A stretch of DNA of 24,149 bases from positions 1-24,149 of IMG/VR virus record IMGVR_UViG_3300030450_001844, one strand, 5' to 3'. Shown here piece after piece: positions 1-7,249 of the stretch; the first letter of the stretch is position 1, and every line of letters begins with the position of its first letter. Under the pieces are notes generated by a model. It was given only the letters and a program-made list of their open reading frames with translations, was not told where the DNA came from and did no database searches. The position numbers and the translations under genes are program-made. The DNA is from a virus.

Positions 1-264
1 GGGGGTTACTATGACCAGATTAAAATAACAGCCCCTACGACTAATGTAAACGGAAAGGTGGATGTTCTTAGGTTAAGTAATCTTTATACTAAAGGTGGTC
101 CTTGTGTTCTAAAGAGAATCAAGGCAGGAACTATTGACATTACTTTGAACGAGGTAGGTAACGGAGATGGGTTCGCAGCTAAAGACTTCATCATAGCTAA
201 TACAGTGATCTACAAGACATTCAATAACATAGACAACGTAGAGGAATCTATTAGTCCTCCGTAA
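1..264 (+). CDS. C-terminal end of a late-type phage protein (partial)
   Basis: The frame is open from the first base of the window and ends with TAA at 262-264, giving the last 87 residues of a protein that started upstream. A GTG at 58 is in frame, but the frame is already open before it with no ribosome-binding site, so it is probably internal. The visible part is rich in Thr, Asn, Gly, Ile and Val with short alternating hydrophobic stretches, as in beta-rich virion or tail proteins, but I recognise no family. It is read on the same strand as the structural operon at the other end of the window, which suggests that it closes that late operon. Its stop codon directly abuts the stop of the convergent leftward operon with no bases between them. 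The function is unknown. Confidence 0.6.
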   Translation, partial: GGYYDQIKITAPTTNVNGKVDVLRLSNLYTKGGPCVLKRIKAGTIDITLNEVGNGDGFAAKDFIIANTVIYKTFNNIDNVEESISPP

Positions 265-546
265 TTAATCCTTTTTCCCAAACACGCTTCCTGTTAATAA
301 AGCACCAAAAGATAGATGAAATATTCCACCTCCCTTTAATGTGAAGGGTTCATGTTGTGATACAAGTTTCTTTAAATATTCCATTTGTACTAAAGGGTCT
401 TCAATTGCTTGTAGGTGACTCATATAATCAGCTAAGTCCAATCCCATCCTTGCAATCCCATAATAGATAGGCACGAACATAAAGTCATATATGCAGATTA
501 CTAGATATACAATCAAAGCTGTCCATCGCCATCGCATGATATTCAT
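265..546 (-). CDS. Putative phage holin (small membrane protein)
   Basis: A 93-residue protein with a hydrophobic segment at about residues 8-32 and a second one at about 72-90 that includes GGGIFHLSFGALL. The arrangement WRW at the N-terminus, a first span rich in aromatics, a short charged loop, then a Gly-rich 'GGG-FH-FGA' second span matches, from memory, small holins of many marine and environmental tailed phages. Holins sit in the inner membrane and permeabilise it at the end of infection. The start is preceded by CTGGGAGAAATAA, a good ribosome-binding site lying inside the end of the upstream gene. It is the last gene of the leftward operon. No endolysin gene is visible beside it, so the lysis role rests on the sequence pattern alone. 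Confidence 0.55.
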   Translation of the reverse strand: MNIMRWRWTALIVYLVICIYDFMFVPIYYGIARMGLDLADYMSHLQAIEDPLVQMEYLKKLVSQHEPFTLKGGGIFHLSFGALLTGSVFGKKD

Positions 547-750
547 TTAGTTATTTCTCCCAGTGTCTATGAATTCAATTATTGATTCCAAGTGCCATGT
601 CCGAAGCTTCTTATCACCTCCTATGAGTTTAATAAATTCTTCTGTATACCATGGTTTATTAAGATCAGTCTCCACTGCTTTTTTAACCTCGTCAAGTATA
701 TCTGAGTCTCGTTTCCAGTTTTCAATTTGATCTAATGTTATTTCACTCAT
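547..750 (-). CDS. Small hypothetical protein, 67 residues
   Basis: A soluble, charged protein (many Glu, Asp and Lys) with predicted helical character and no recognised motif. The start is well supported: GGGAGAAATAATA precedes the ATG, and this ribosome-binding site is part of a 29-bp repeat also found before the gene that starts at 1291. Its stop codon overlaps the leader of the holin-like gene (TAA followed directly by ATG), so the two are probably translated together. I do not recognise a family. Confidence 0.6.
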   Translation of the reverse strand: MSEITLDQIENWKRDSDILDEVKKAVETDLNKPWYTEEFIKLIGGDKKLRTWHLESIIEFIDTGRNN

Positions 751-752
751 TA

Positions 753-781
753 TTATTTCTCCCAGGGTATTTCTTTTATTA
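753..781 (-). repeat. 29-bp direct repeat, copy 1
   Basis: This segment is identical to 1292-1320. Both copies lie just before a gene on the minus strand and supply its GGGAG ribosome-binding site. A shorter 13-bp form of the same sequence (551-563) precedes the holin-like gene. In copy 1 the repeat follows the TAA of the 779-1291 gene. It could also be read as the end of a 13-codon mini-frame starting at a GTG (792-794), with GGAG nine bases before it. That frame ends in the same residues (IKEIPWEK, stop) as the 41-residue protein at 1292-1417. Confidence 0.8.
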
Positions 782-1291
782 TGTTGCTATCCACGGACTA
801 TTCTCCTGTAAGATTTCTATTATTAATTCTCTGTAAGCTAACTCCAATGTAGGTTTTTCTTGATGATCGCCTTCTATGCTAGATTCTAATCTACTTAGCA
901 AGTTGTACTCATGTATTTCTACTACTCTTTCGATAAAACCTGATAGCGACCCTATGCCTTTACCTTCTAGGTATTGCTGTTTGAATTCATTACCCCTTGC
1001 AGGTGAAGGTCTATGAGCCTGTTGTTTAGCTATAGCCTTAAACCAATAATCAATAAATGTATCGTCAGTTTTCTTTCCATCAGAATTAGGAGTAGTAAAA
1101 TCATAATCCAAGTAATCCTTTAGATACTTCTTCACCTCTCGCTTCATAGTCCTTTTACTAGCACCACTCCTAGTAACACAATTCCAAATTTCATTATGAC
1201 AATACACAACTAGCTCTTTAGAGATGTTTCTATCAAGTGCTTGTTGGAATGTAATTGAACCAAATCTAATTTCCGTACCATTTAATTTCAT
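779..1291 (-). CDS. Hypothetical protein, 170 residues
   Basis: A soluble, mostly helical, charged protein. A basic stretch lies at about residues 46-56 (KRTMKREVKKYLK) and the C-terminal half is rich in Glu and Leu. It has no signal peptide or membrane span, and I do not recognise a family. The start is strongly supported by GGGAG seven bases upstream in the second copy of the 29-bp repeat. The start codon directly abuts the stop of the preceding 41-residue membrane protein, so the two genes are probably translationally coupled. Confidence 0.65.
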   Translation of the reverse strand: MKLNGTEIRFGSITFQQALDRNISKELVVYCHNEIWNCVTRSGASKRTMKREVKKYLKDYLDYDFTTPNSDGKKTDDTFIDYWFKAIAKQQAHRPSPARGNEFKQQYLEGKGIGSLSGFIERVVEIHEYNLLSRLESSIEGDHQEKPTLELAYRELIIEILQENSPWIAT

Positions 1292-1320
1292 TTATTTCTC
1301 CCAGGGTATTTCTTTTATTA
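1292..1320 (-). repeat. 29-bp direct repeat, copy 2
   Basis: Identical to 753-781. In this copy the repeat does two jobs: it encodes the last eight residues (IKEIPWEK) and stop of the 41-residue membrane protein, and its GGGAG is the ribosome-binding site of the gene that starts at 1291. Confidence 0.8.
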
Positions 1321-1417
1321 ATGATTTAAGATCGTAGTAGCTTCTGATCCTAGAGATCGAGAGTACTAGTAGCACTAGTCCTGCTAACCCTATGACTGCC
1401 TTCATTGTGCGTTTCAT
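1292..1417 (-). CDS. 41-residue single-span membrane protein
   Basis: A short gene with an ATG at 1415-1417 and GGAGTAATC directly upstream, the same style of ribosome-binding site used throughout this operon. The protein begins MKRTMK and is followed by a hydrophobic span of about 14 residues (AVIGLAGLVLLVLS), then a polar tail ending IPWEK. This suggests an N-in single-pass membrane protein with a short tail outside. The TAA at 1292-1294 directly abuts the next ATG, and the upstream gene ends two bases before this start, so the packing is typical of a real gene. Together with the holin-like gene at the operon end, a role in lysis (pinholin- or spanin-like) is possible but unproven. No lipobox is present. 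Confidence 0.65.
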   Translation of the reverse strand: MKRTMKAVIGLAGLVLLVLSISRIRSYYDLKSLIKEIPWEK

Positions 1418-1419
1418 GA

Positions 1420-1626
1420 TTACTCCAATTCTTCTAATAGTTTTCTGAAATCTCTGACCAAATCTATTTGAAGTTCTCCAGTAGTTATATATTTATTAAG
1501 GGCTTTTGATTGCCTGATAAAGTTTATTATTTCTTGTACGCCTTGTGCAGTAGGTGTCGGCATTAGTAACTCTAGTTTATATATAACGTCATCTAGTATC
1601 TGTGAATGTAGTTTTGGTTTATTCAC
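1420..1626 (-). CDS. Small hypothetical protein, 68 residues, GTG start
   Basis: A helical, soluble protein with no recognised motif. The frame is open further back to an ATG at 1647, but that ATG has no ribosome-binding site. A GTG at 1624-1626 has GAGGAG about nine bases upstream and overlaps the preceding RusA-like gene by only eight bases. I therefore prefer the GTG. The gene ends GAG TAA, and that GGAGTAA also serves as the ribosome-binding site of the 41-residue membrane protein that follows. The function is unknown. Confidence 0.55.
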   Translation of the reverse strand: MNKPKLHSQILDDVIYKLELLMPTPTAQGVQEIINFIRQSKALNKYITTGELQIDLVRDFRKLLEELE

Positions 1627-2092
1627 TTTGCATCTCCTCAAATTCAAATATAACCTTTGGTTCTTTTACGGATGATTTATAGTACAGTTTAATACAAGGC
1701 ATTATTTCTGCTGAGTCATCTTCTATTACCAGGCCAACAGTTCCATCTATGTATCCCTTCTGTGACCCAAGTAAACCATCAAGGTCTTGTATTCTTTTGT
1801 TCTTACTAAAGAAGCTAATAGTTAAAGACACAGGAGGTTTAAGAAATGCAGCAGGTTTACCCTTCTTACCAATTAGTTCTCTCATTAATTCCCCTTGTTC
1901 TTGTTTTATTGCATTGATTTTCATATGGTATAGAGTTCTTAGTCTATTTGGGGCTAACCTGTAATCAATGCCACTTTGTTTTGTCATGCTTTGTTCTTTC
2001 AGGAACATGCTGTCTGTCTCTTTATATAACTTGAGAGAGTTTTTCTTAGTACTGTAGTATTTCTCAGTAACGACTATTTCATAGGTTCGCAT
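1619..2092 (-). CDS. RusA-like Holliday junction resolvase
   Basis: The C-terminal half carries the pattern of RusA-family crossover-junction endonucleases. A hydrophobic strand (PPVSLTISFF, about 86-95) leads into the acidic motif DLD (103-105), followed by a helix and 'YIDG...VIEDDSAEI' (114-130). In RusA proteins, two aspartates of the D-x-D motif and a later aspartate bind the metal that cleaves Holliday junctions. Here the residue after DLD is Gly instead of the usual Asn. At 157 residues it is slightly longer than E. coli RusA. Such resolvases trim branched DNA before packaging. The start has GAGGTG upstream and overlaps the previous gene by 19 bases. The neighbouring nuclease and primase genes agree with a DNA-metabolism role. 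Confidence 0.65.
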   Translation of the reverse strand: MRTYEIVVTEKYYSTKKNSLKLYKETDSMFLKEQSMTKQSGIDYRLAPNRLRTLYHMKINAIKQEQGELMRELIGKKGKPAAFLKPPVSLTISFFSKNKRIQDLDGLLGSQKGYIDGTVGLVIEDDSAEIMPCIKLYYKSSVKEPKVIFEFEEMQSE

Positions 2093-2667
2093 GAACTACA
2101 CCTCACAACATTGTAATATTCTCCCATTTCAGGGCACTCCCCTTCTGCACTACCCTTGCTATATATACACCTCTTAAAGCCCCTTAGCCTTATTTCCTTC
2201 TCAACGTCACTCCACTTACCAAGCAGGTCTGCGAACTCATCCTGTTCGGTAGGGGATGCCTCTATGGGATTACCCTTTGCATCATGAAAGTACTGGCCAT
2301 TTAGTTGGCATAATATACGTTGAGTATCTCGTAAAAATTCTGTTAATTCCTGCATTGCTTTCCTCATAATTACAGTGAAGTCACACTCGTACCCATTGCC
2401 TTCTTTTACGCCTGGAACACGAATAGGATATCGTTTATAAGAATGAATCATTCTCGTAATGTATTCATCTTTGCTCTCATCCCTGAATCCACCTAGCTTA
2501 CCTTCGGCAACCCATTTCTTGACATCGGTGTCTATTACCTTGAAACCAGTAACCCTCCAGTTTGCATTTTGTAATTTCTTTTTTATCTGGGTAGGATTGT
2601 GTTCTGGTGTACTACGGCTACCTATAATCTTTTGATGTTCTACAAATAAGTTGTTAAGTAAATCCAT
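2074..2667 (-). CDS. Hypothetical protein with C-terminal cysteine cluster, 197 residues
   Basis: The N-terminal two thirds are soluble and charged with helical stretches. The C-terminus holds four cysteines (about C167, C178, C190 and C193, the last pair as CSSC) that could bind one zinc ion. This layout suggests a nucleic-acid-binding protein, but I recognise no family. The ATG has AAGG at a workable distance upstream. A 67-base gap separates it from the primase-like gene. That gap contains a weak hairpin (TGGAC with GTCCA) but no poly-T run, so I do not call a terminator. The RusA-like gene starts inside its end. Confidence 0.6.
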   Translation of the reverse strand: MDLLNNLFVEHQKIIGSRSTPEHNPTQIKKKLQNANWRVTGFKVIDTDVKKWVAEGKLGGFRDESKDEYITRMIHSYKRYPIRVPGVKEGNGYECDFTVIMRKAMQELTEFLRDTQRILCQLNGQYFHDAKGNPIEASPTEQDEFADLLGKWSDVEKEIRLRGFKRCIYSKGSAEGECPEMGEYYNVVRCSSCEPMK

Positions 2668-2734
2668 ATTAAACCTTATTGGACAGTTTTAACTCATGTC
2701 CAGGAGTACCACAAACTTGTGCTTTGGGGTTAGA

Positions 2735-3673
2735 TTACAGGAGTTTTATATCTGTACATATATTCATTATACTATTACCTGACGAATCCTCCATTAACAA
2801 ATCATTGAAATCCTTGCCGTTGGGTGCTTTATAGTAAGAAGTATGATACCGACCCCTATACGATTGCAAACAATCTTTCACAGCCTTATCCCCAGCATCA
2901 TCTCCATCACCAAATATTATCAATTTGCTCACAGAATCAGGAAACTCAAGTTGCCTCATAAAATGGCTGCCCAATGCAGCCCATACTGGTATCTTTAACA
3001 CTTGATGCAAAGACAATGCATCTTCTATACCTTCTGCTATTCCTACAATGTTACCCACAGAGCCGAATTTAACTGCATTACCTAGTATTGAACCTAGGCT
3101 CATCTTTGCAATGCCCTCTGTGTGCTTTCTAGAGCCACTAAGGTATATTCTTTGCAACCCCTTTATGTCACCATTAACATCTGTGACTTTAGCAACCAGG
3201 CATTCTTCCTCTTTTTTTGTTTCCGAGTAATACAATGATTTATGGAACCTTAATGCATCAGGTTTTATACGGATGCCTCTGCTCATAAGATACAAAGCAG
3301 CATTGTTATTCATTAGTTCTACTGAAGAGTTCCATATAGTCTTCACACGTTTATCATTATCGGACTTAGTATCTACCCTATGGGTTTGTATAGCCAGGGG
3401 AGCACCATACATCTCTCTTTCATGAAAACCACACTTACAATCTTGTATTCTATGCCACCAACCATCAAATTTCTTATTATATTTTAAAGGTTTATCGTCT
3501 TTGTCAAGTTGTGATATTCTTTTGTTAGTGCAAACCATGTTGTATTTTTCAGGAGGGTCATTAGGGAACCAAACCCCATGACACCTCCCTTTTTCTTTGT
3601 TATCTTTTATCCCTGAGTGAGACTCACATTTGTAGCAAGGATTACTCGGTGTAAAATTCACATAAATGCCCAT
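2735..3673 (-). CDS. TOPRIM-domain primase-like protein with N-terminal zinc cluster
   Basis: The N-terminal region has paired cysteines (C13, C16, C31, C48, then C79 and C81), as in the zinc-binding domain of DnaG-type primases. The middle part contains NNNAALYLMSRGI, a helix typical of phage TOPRIM primases. The catalytic TOPRIM motifs follow: glutamate in GIAEGIEDAL (E214), aspartates in IIFGDGDDAGD (D256 and D258), then PNGKDFNDLL near the end. It should make RNA primers or otherwise act on DNA in replication. No helicase domain is fused to it: at 312 residues it has only the primase part. The gene starts two bases after the previous stop with no strong ribosome-binding site, which suggests translational coupling to the ParB-like gene. 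Confidence 0.75.
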   Translation of the reverse strand: MGIYVNFTPSNPCYKCESHSGIKDNKEKGRCHGVWFPNDPPEKYNMVCTNKRISQLDKDDKPLKYNKKFDGWWHRIQDCKCGFHEREMYGAPLAIQTHRVDTKSDNDKRVKTIWNSSVELMNNNAALYLMSRGIRIKPDALRFHKSLYYSETKKEEECLVAKVTDVNGDIKGLQRIYLSGSRKHTEGIAKMSLGSILGNAVKFGSVGNIVGIAEGIEDALSLHQVLKIPVWAALGSHFMRQLEFPDSVSKLIIFGDGDDAGDKAVKDCLQSYRGRYHTSYYKAPNGKDFNDLLMEDSSGNSIMNICTDIKLL

Positions 3674-3675
3674 AA

Positions 3676-4647
3676 CTATACCAAGTAGTCTGTTTTCATT
3701 TTTCTAACAGTATTAACATTCATATCAATCCATCTGACCATTTCGTCATTGTTATTTGTTATCTTATTTTTGCTATTCTTCGTTGTAGCGTTATAGCAAT
3801 CTATGAAAGCTATTGAGAAAGACTCGCCGTCTCCACCAGTTTTACCTCCACCTTTCCTAGGATAAAATTCATCGGCCTTCTTTTTTATTTCTAATGGAGA
3901 ATAAGTTTCCATAGTTTCCTGCATCCTCTCTTGTGAATAGAATCGTGTTCCGTCATAAGAAGCAATGAAATTAGCGATTCCATTTACAGTAAATGCCGAA
4001 GTGTTATACTTACAGTCTTTCCAGACAGGAAACATACTCAACAATGTCTTCCTAAGTACCTCCCCATTTTTGAGATTCGGTTCTATTATCTTTTTTTCAT
4101 ATATAAGCCGTAGTGCGTTGACACAAGTTATCACATTGTTTATTACCTTCCCCTGGTTAGCACCAAAAGTTTCGCCTCTGAAAGGTAATCGCAACTCAGG
4201 TGTTTCCTGTATCAATTCCCATATAAAAACTGCATAAGGTATGTTTTTTATTAGATGTGGCTCAAGTTTGTCAAAAGCATTCAAGTTTCGTTTAACAGTG
4301 TTAACTTTCAAAAACGCATCTGTTTCTTCCTCAAGACTAGATAGATTCAATATCTGTATTGGTACTCTGTGGAATCTTTCATTTGCCACCTTTCTAACTG
4401 CGTGAACTCTGTGCTGTCCATCAATGACTACCAGTCTGTCATTTTCCCATGATCTTCTGTTAACTGAGAGTGGCTGAAAGACTGATGGATCAAATGAATC
4501 TGCTATTGTTTTAGCATGTCCTGGACTTAAGTTCCTTTGATATCTTGGGTCTGTTATTAATTCATTAACATCTATATAATCCATTTCAGGATACTCATCC
4601 ATTAAAGGGGTGTTGTCTGTTAATACTTTTTTGTCAATCTTTGTCAT
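3676..4647 (-). CDS. ParB-like nuclease-fold protein with DGQHR motif
   Basis: The N-terminal third has the ParB/sulfiredoxin-fold pattern: 'VNELITDPRYQR' (about 27-38), a helix, then VVIDGQHRVHAVRK (73-86), the nucleotide-binding signature of this fold. The remaining 230 residues are helical and positively charged, with a Gly-rich stretch near residue 265 (KGGGKTGGDGE). In phages such proteins occur as DNA-binding or CTP-dependent partition-like factors, nucleases, or regulators. I cannot say which applies here. The start has AAAGG upstream. It lies between the nuclease and primase genes, so a replication or recombination role is likely (inference). No partner ParA gene is visible. Confidence 0.65.
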   Translation of the reverse strand: MTKIDKKVLTDNTPLMDEYPEMDYIDVNELITDPRYQRNLSPGHAKTIADSFDPSVFQPLSVNRRSWENDRLVVIDGQHRVHAVRKVANERFHRVPIQILNLSSLEEETDAFLKVNTVKRNLNAFDKLEPHLIKNIPYAVFIWELIQETPELRLPFRGETFGANQGKVINNVITCVNALRLIYEKKIIEPNLKNGEVLRKTLLSMFPVWKDCKYNTSAFTVNGIANFIASYDGTRFYSQERMQETMETYSPLEIKKKADEFYPRKGGGKTGGDGESFSIAFIDCYNATTKNSKNKITNNNDEMVRWIDMNVNTVRKMKTDYLV

Positions 4648-4677
4648 CTACTTAACCTTTCTGTTGTTTTTACCATG

Positions 4678-5520
4678 TTACCTAGCCCACTTACCTCTAT
4701 GAGATTGCCATGCCTTTAGTTTGTAAGCATGGATAAATTCCTCTTTGTGATAAGGAATGTTACGTACCTCTTTAACCTCGATGGAGTCATCTTCGGTTTT
4801 AGGTAGCCTTATAGCCAATGCCCTTACATACTTGAAGTAATTAGGGTCAAACTTCTTTATTTCATCTCCGATACAGAAATCAAGACCCATTACATAAGCT
4901 GCAAGTTGTAAGCAAACTTCAGGATATAATCTAGAGCCAGTTTTGTAATCAGCTATAACTAGATTTCCATCAGGATCAAGGGCTACTAAATCAGCAGTAC
5001 CAGCAAAAGATATCCCTAGTTCATGGTGATAAAAAGATATCTCAGTACCAATAATATCTAACTTAGAATCAGACATGTACTGTCTCCAGCTATCTACAAC
5101 ACTTTGAAACTTTGAATCCACATAGGTGTTGGGGTCTACGGCTAACTGCTGTAAAAGATCATGTGCCTGTGACCCAAATGTAGCAGCAGTATCCCTCTTT
5201 TGCTCATGGGCAAGAGCAGCATCATTTAAAACTAACTCCAGGGCATCCGTTGGTGACTGCTCTTTTTTACGGATAGTCTCAAACAGATTATCCCTGACAT
5301 AGTTAAGTGCCATGTTCATAGCCCATGTTCTGAGAGCAAATTTATCAATGATGCCTAATACATCAGTCACCCTGATTAATTTATCGTCCTCTGTGAGCCT
5401 ACTATCGCCTTTAACGATGTATTCTTTTTCAGAATCATCTAGGTAAACACTAATGCCATCATTCCAATTGCCAAGAGTTTCCCTAAGCTTGTCTCTTCGG
5501 TCTAGCTTTTTGTCTAACAT
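4678..5520 (-). CDS. RecB-like PD-(D/E)XK family exonuclease
   Basis: The motifs of the RecB/Cas4-type nuclease fold appear in order. GSQAH (116-120) supplies the first histidine, E160 sits in 'IIGTEISF', GTAD (D177) and then IADYKTG (D191 and K193) form the metal-binding core, and QLAAYVMGL (205-213) is the typical closing helix. The 280-residue length is right for a stand-alone phage exonuclease. It probably degrades or resects phage DNA ends for recombination. Its neighbour at 5541-6305 may be a partner that binds single-stranded DNA. The start is clear: AAGGAGTAACA precedes the ATG, the standard leader of this operon. Confidence 0.8.
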   Translation of the reverse strand: MLDKKLDRRDKLRETLGNWNDGISVYLDDSEKEYIVKGDSRLTEDDKLIRVTDVLGIIDKFALRTWAMNMALNYVRDNLFETIRKKEQSPTDALELVLNDAALAHEQKRDTAATFGSQAHDLLQQLAVDPNTYVDSKFQSVVDSWRQYMSDSKLDIIGTEISFYHHELGISFAGTADLVALDPDGNLVIADYKTGSRLYPEVCLQLAAYVMGLDFCIGDEIKKFDPNYFKYVRALAIRLPKTEDDSIEVKEVRNIPYHKEEFIHAYKLKAWQSHRGKWAR

Positions 5521-5540
5521 TGTTACTCCTTATGTTTTGA

Positions 5541-6305
5541 CTATCCTTGATCTATTAAATCTTGTACTTGATCATCATCCTTGCTTGGATCGTTACCTGA
5601 ATCCCATAAGTTATCGGAAGAAGATGTTGTTTCAGGGTTTTTACCTGAAAGAATACGTTCATATTGGTCTGTTAAATACTTTATAGTATCCAAACCCTTC
5701 TCATCTTTTTTCTCGATAGAATTAAAGGCACATATTCTAAGCCTTAAAGAATCATTGTCTTTAGAGGTTTGTGTACCTTGTTGCTGTTGTGCCTGTTGAG
5801 GCTGCTGAGCCTGTTGAGGCTGTTGTACCTGTGGGGCTTGTTGTATTATGTTAGGTGCAGAAAATGTATGGGGCTGCGAACCTTTAGACATCTGATTTCT
5901 TTGAGGTTCTGTTTCATCCATCCATTCATTTATGTACCACTTGTAATGGTAATTTTGTGAACCATCGTGTTCTGTTCCTGATGGATGTCCTTGCCCACTA
6001 AAACATTTCTTACAGCCTCTGTCTCCTGCCCTTGATAATTTACCCCTAGATGCAACTATTTTAGCCTCGTAAGGAGGTGCATATGGAGTTTCTTTTACCT
6101 GTGGTTGTCCATTTTCATCAATGAAAGAAGGATTTAACCATGACGGAGCTGAAGCCTTATCAGTCCAAACTCTTACTGCCCAATTTGGAGTCCAGGGGAA
6201 TTTTCCTTCTATTTCCCATTGTTCTCCATCTCTACCAGCTACAGATTTAACACTTTCCACATAAAAATTAGTAGTTTCTTGTACTCTTTCGTACTGATTA
6301 ACCAT
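5541..6305 (-). CDS. Glutamine-rich protein, possible single-stranded DNA-binding protein
   Basis: A 254-residue protein in three parts. The N-terminal 130 residues are rich in aromatics and alternate hydrophobic and polar residues (for example NFYVESVKSV and AVRVWTD), and contain CKKC. A low-complexity linker of Gln and Pro (about 155-180) follows, encoded by a near-repetitive stretch. A short charged domain then leads to an acidic tail (SKDDDQVQDLIDQG). A folded head, a Gln-rich linker and an acidic tip is the architecture of SSB proteins, and the gene lies directly upstream of a RecB-like nuclease. I cannot identify an OB fold with certainty, and the tip lacks the usual final Phe. AAAGGAGTATCTA precedes the ATG. 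The assignment is tentative. Confidence 0.5.
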   Translation of the reverse strand: MVNQYERVQETTNFYVESVKSVAGRDGEQWEIEGKFPWTPNWAVRVWTDKASAPSWLNPSFIDENGQPQVKETPYAPPYEAKIVASRGKLSRAGDRGCKKCFSGQGHPSGTEHDGSQNYHYKWYINEWMDETEPQRNQMSKGSQPHTFSAPNIIQQAPQVQQPQQAQQPQQAQQQQGTQTSKDNDSLRLRICAFNSIEKKDEKGLDTIKYLTDQYERILSGKNPETTSSSDNLWDSGNDPSKDDDQVQDLIDQG

Positions 6306-6528
6306 TAGATACTCCTTTGGTTGATTTGTTGTTTAATTGATAATTCATCTTATCAATGTCGGATTCTGTATAATAATTACCTCTTTGTATAAACGTAGGT
6401 TTCATTTTCCCACTTAATTTATACCTGGTAACTGTAATACGATGTCTATTTAAACGATCTGAAGTCTCTTGAACTCCATAAAGTTTATTGTCGTGACCAC
6501 ATTTGCCACAGGGAATGCTAATTGCCAT
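6298..6528 (-). CDS. Small protein with CxxC motif, 76 residues
   Basis: The N-terminus reads MAISIPCGKCGHDNKLYG. One CGKC knuckle could bind zinc as half of a ribbon, but no second pair follows. The rest is basic and polar. An in-frame GTG lies 12 bases further upstream, but it sits inside the GTGGAGTTCTTT that serves as ribosome-binding site for the ATG at 6526-6528, so I chose the ATG. Its end overlaps the glutamine-rich gene by eight bases. The 77-base gap upstream (6541-6617) contains only AT-rich sequence with no clear promoter. Confidence 0.55.
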   Translation of the reverse strand: MAISIPCGKCGHDNKLYGVQETSDRLNRHRITVTRYKLSGKMKPTFIQRGNYYTESDIDKMNYQLNNKSTKGVSNG

Positions 6529-6617
6529 AAAGAACTCCACTTCTTTAAAGGTTTTAACGTCTAGTATTACAAGCTAGACTAGTGTACTGTAACATAACAG
6601 AAACATAAATGCAACAT

Positions 6618-6959
6618 CTAAATATCCCAATCAAATGTATCAATATAAGGGAAAGCTTTTTGCAGAGTATCAGCAACTGTTTCGTCAACTTCAGATGCAT
6701 CTTCAGGTACTAAAAAGGATGTTACTACTCTTAACATTACCTTCATTGAAGTTGTATCTTTTATAACCAATGGGCTTTCCTGGTCAAAGTAATCTGATTC
6801 TAGCAGCTTTAGAGCCAAAGTTAAGGCTCTAGCTATAACCACCAATCCCCTATCGGTCTTCATGAAACTTCGTATCTCTAATCGATCTTCGATAGGTACA
6901 CCTATAAGCCTTTTAAATAACTCGTCAATGCTGTCGTTCGAATTGTTTTTATCTTTCAT
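6618..6959 (-). CDS. Hypothetical acidic protein, 113 residues
   Basis: A soluble acidic protein with helical segments, for example 'GLVVIARALTLALKLLES' in the middle, and an acidic C-terminus (DTFDWDI). It has no recognised motif. AAGGGAGTAATAAC precedes the ATG and agrees with the operon's standard leader. It starts four bases after the stop of the next upstream gene, so it is part of the same transcript. Confidence 0.6.
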   Translation of the reverse strand: MKDKNNSNDSIDELFKRLIGVPIEDRLEIRSFMKTDRGLVVIARALTLALKLLESDYFDQESPLVIKDTTSMKVMLRVVTSFLVPEDASEVDETVADTLQKAFPYIDTFDWDI

Positions 6960-6963
6960 GTTA

Positions 6964-7203
6964 TTACTCCCTTAATCTGTCTATAACTGACTGAATTTTA
7001 TTGTTTAAGTCTGCTCTTTCCGTTACTGTGATATGTCTTTGTACTTTAAAGTTATGTTGCATCTGATTTATGAAAACATCTATCATAGCATGTAATTTCG
7101 TGTCGTTCATGTCCTTATGATTTACAAGGTAAGCTAACGACTTAACTAAAAACCTGACAACCTGTTTCTCTACATCAGTAAGCTGTAATTCTGAATCTAC
7201 CAT
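6964..7203 (-). CDS. Small hypothetical helical protein, 79 residues
   Basis: The sequence looks almost entirely helical (TDVEKQVVRFLVKSLAYLV and NNKIQSVIDRLRE), perhaps forming a small bundle or dimer. No membrane span or metal site is visible, and I do not recognise a family. The start is supported by AGAGAGGTG upstream. It is separated from the clamp-motif gene by 46 bases without other features. Confidence 0.55.
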   Translation of the reverse strand: MVDSELQLTDVEKQVVRFLVKSLAYLVNHKDMNDTKLHAMIDVFINQMQHNFKVQRHITVTERADLNNKIQSVIDRLRE

Positions 7204-7249
7204 AGTACACCTCTCTTTAAACCTAAAATGTTAACACAGGAGTTAGAAA

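Noticed and set aside
58-60. GTG at 58 as a true start codon
   Set aside because: The frame is open from base 1 and no ribosome-binding site precedes the GTG.
241-275. Terminator between the convergent operons (GAGGA with TCCTC, then CTTTTT)
   Set aside because: The stem is only five pairs with a nine-base loop, and the T run lies eleven bases away.
1627-1647. ATG start at 1647 for the 1420-1626 gene
   Set aside because: It lies deep inside the RusA-like gene without a ribosome-binding site, whereas GAGGAG precedes the GTG at 1626.
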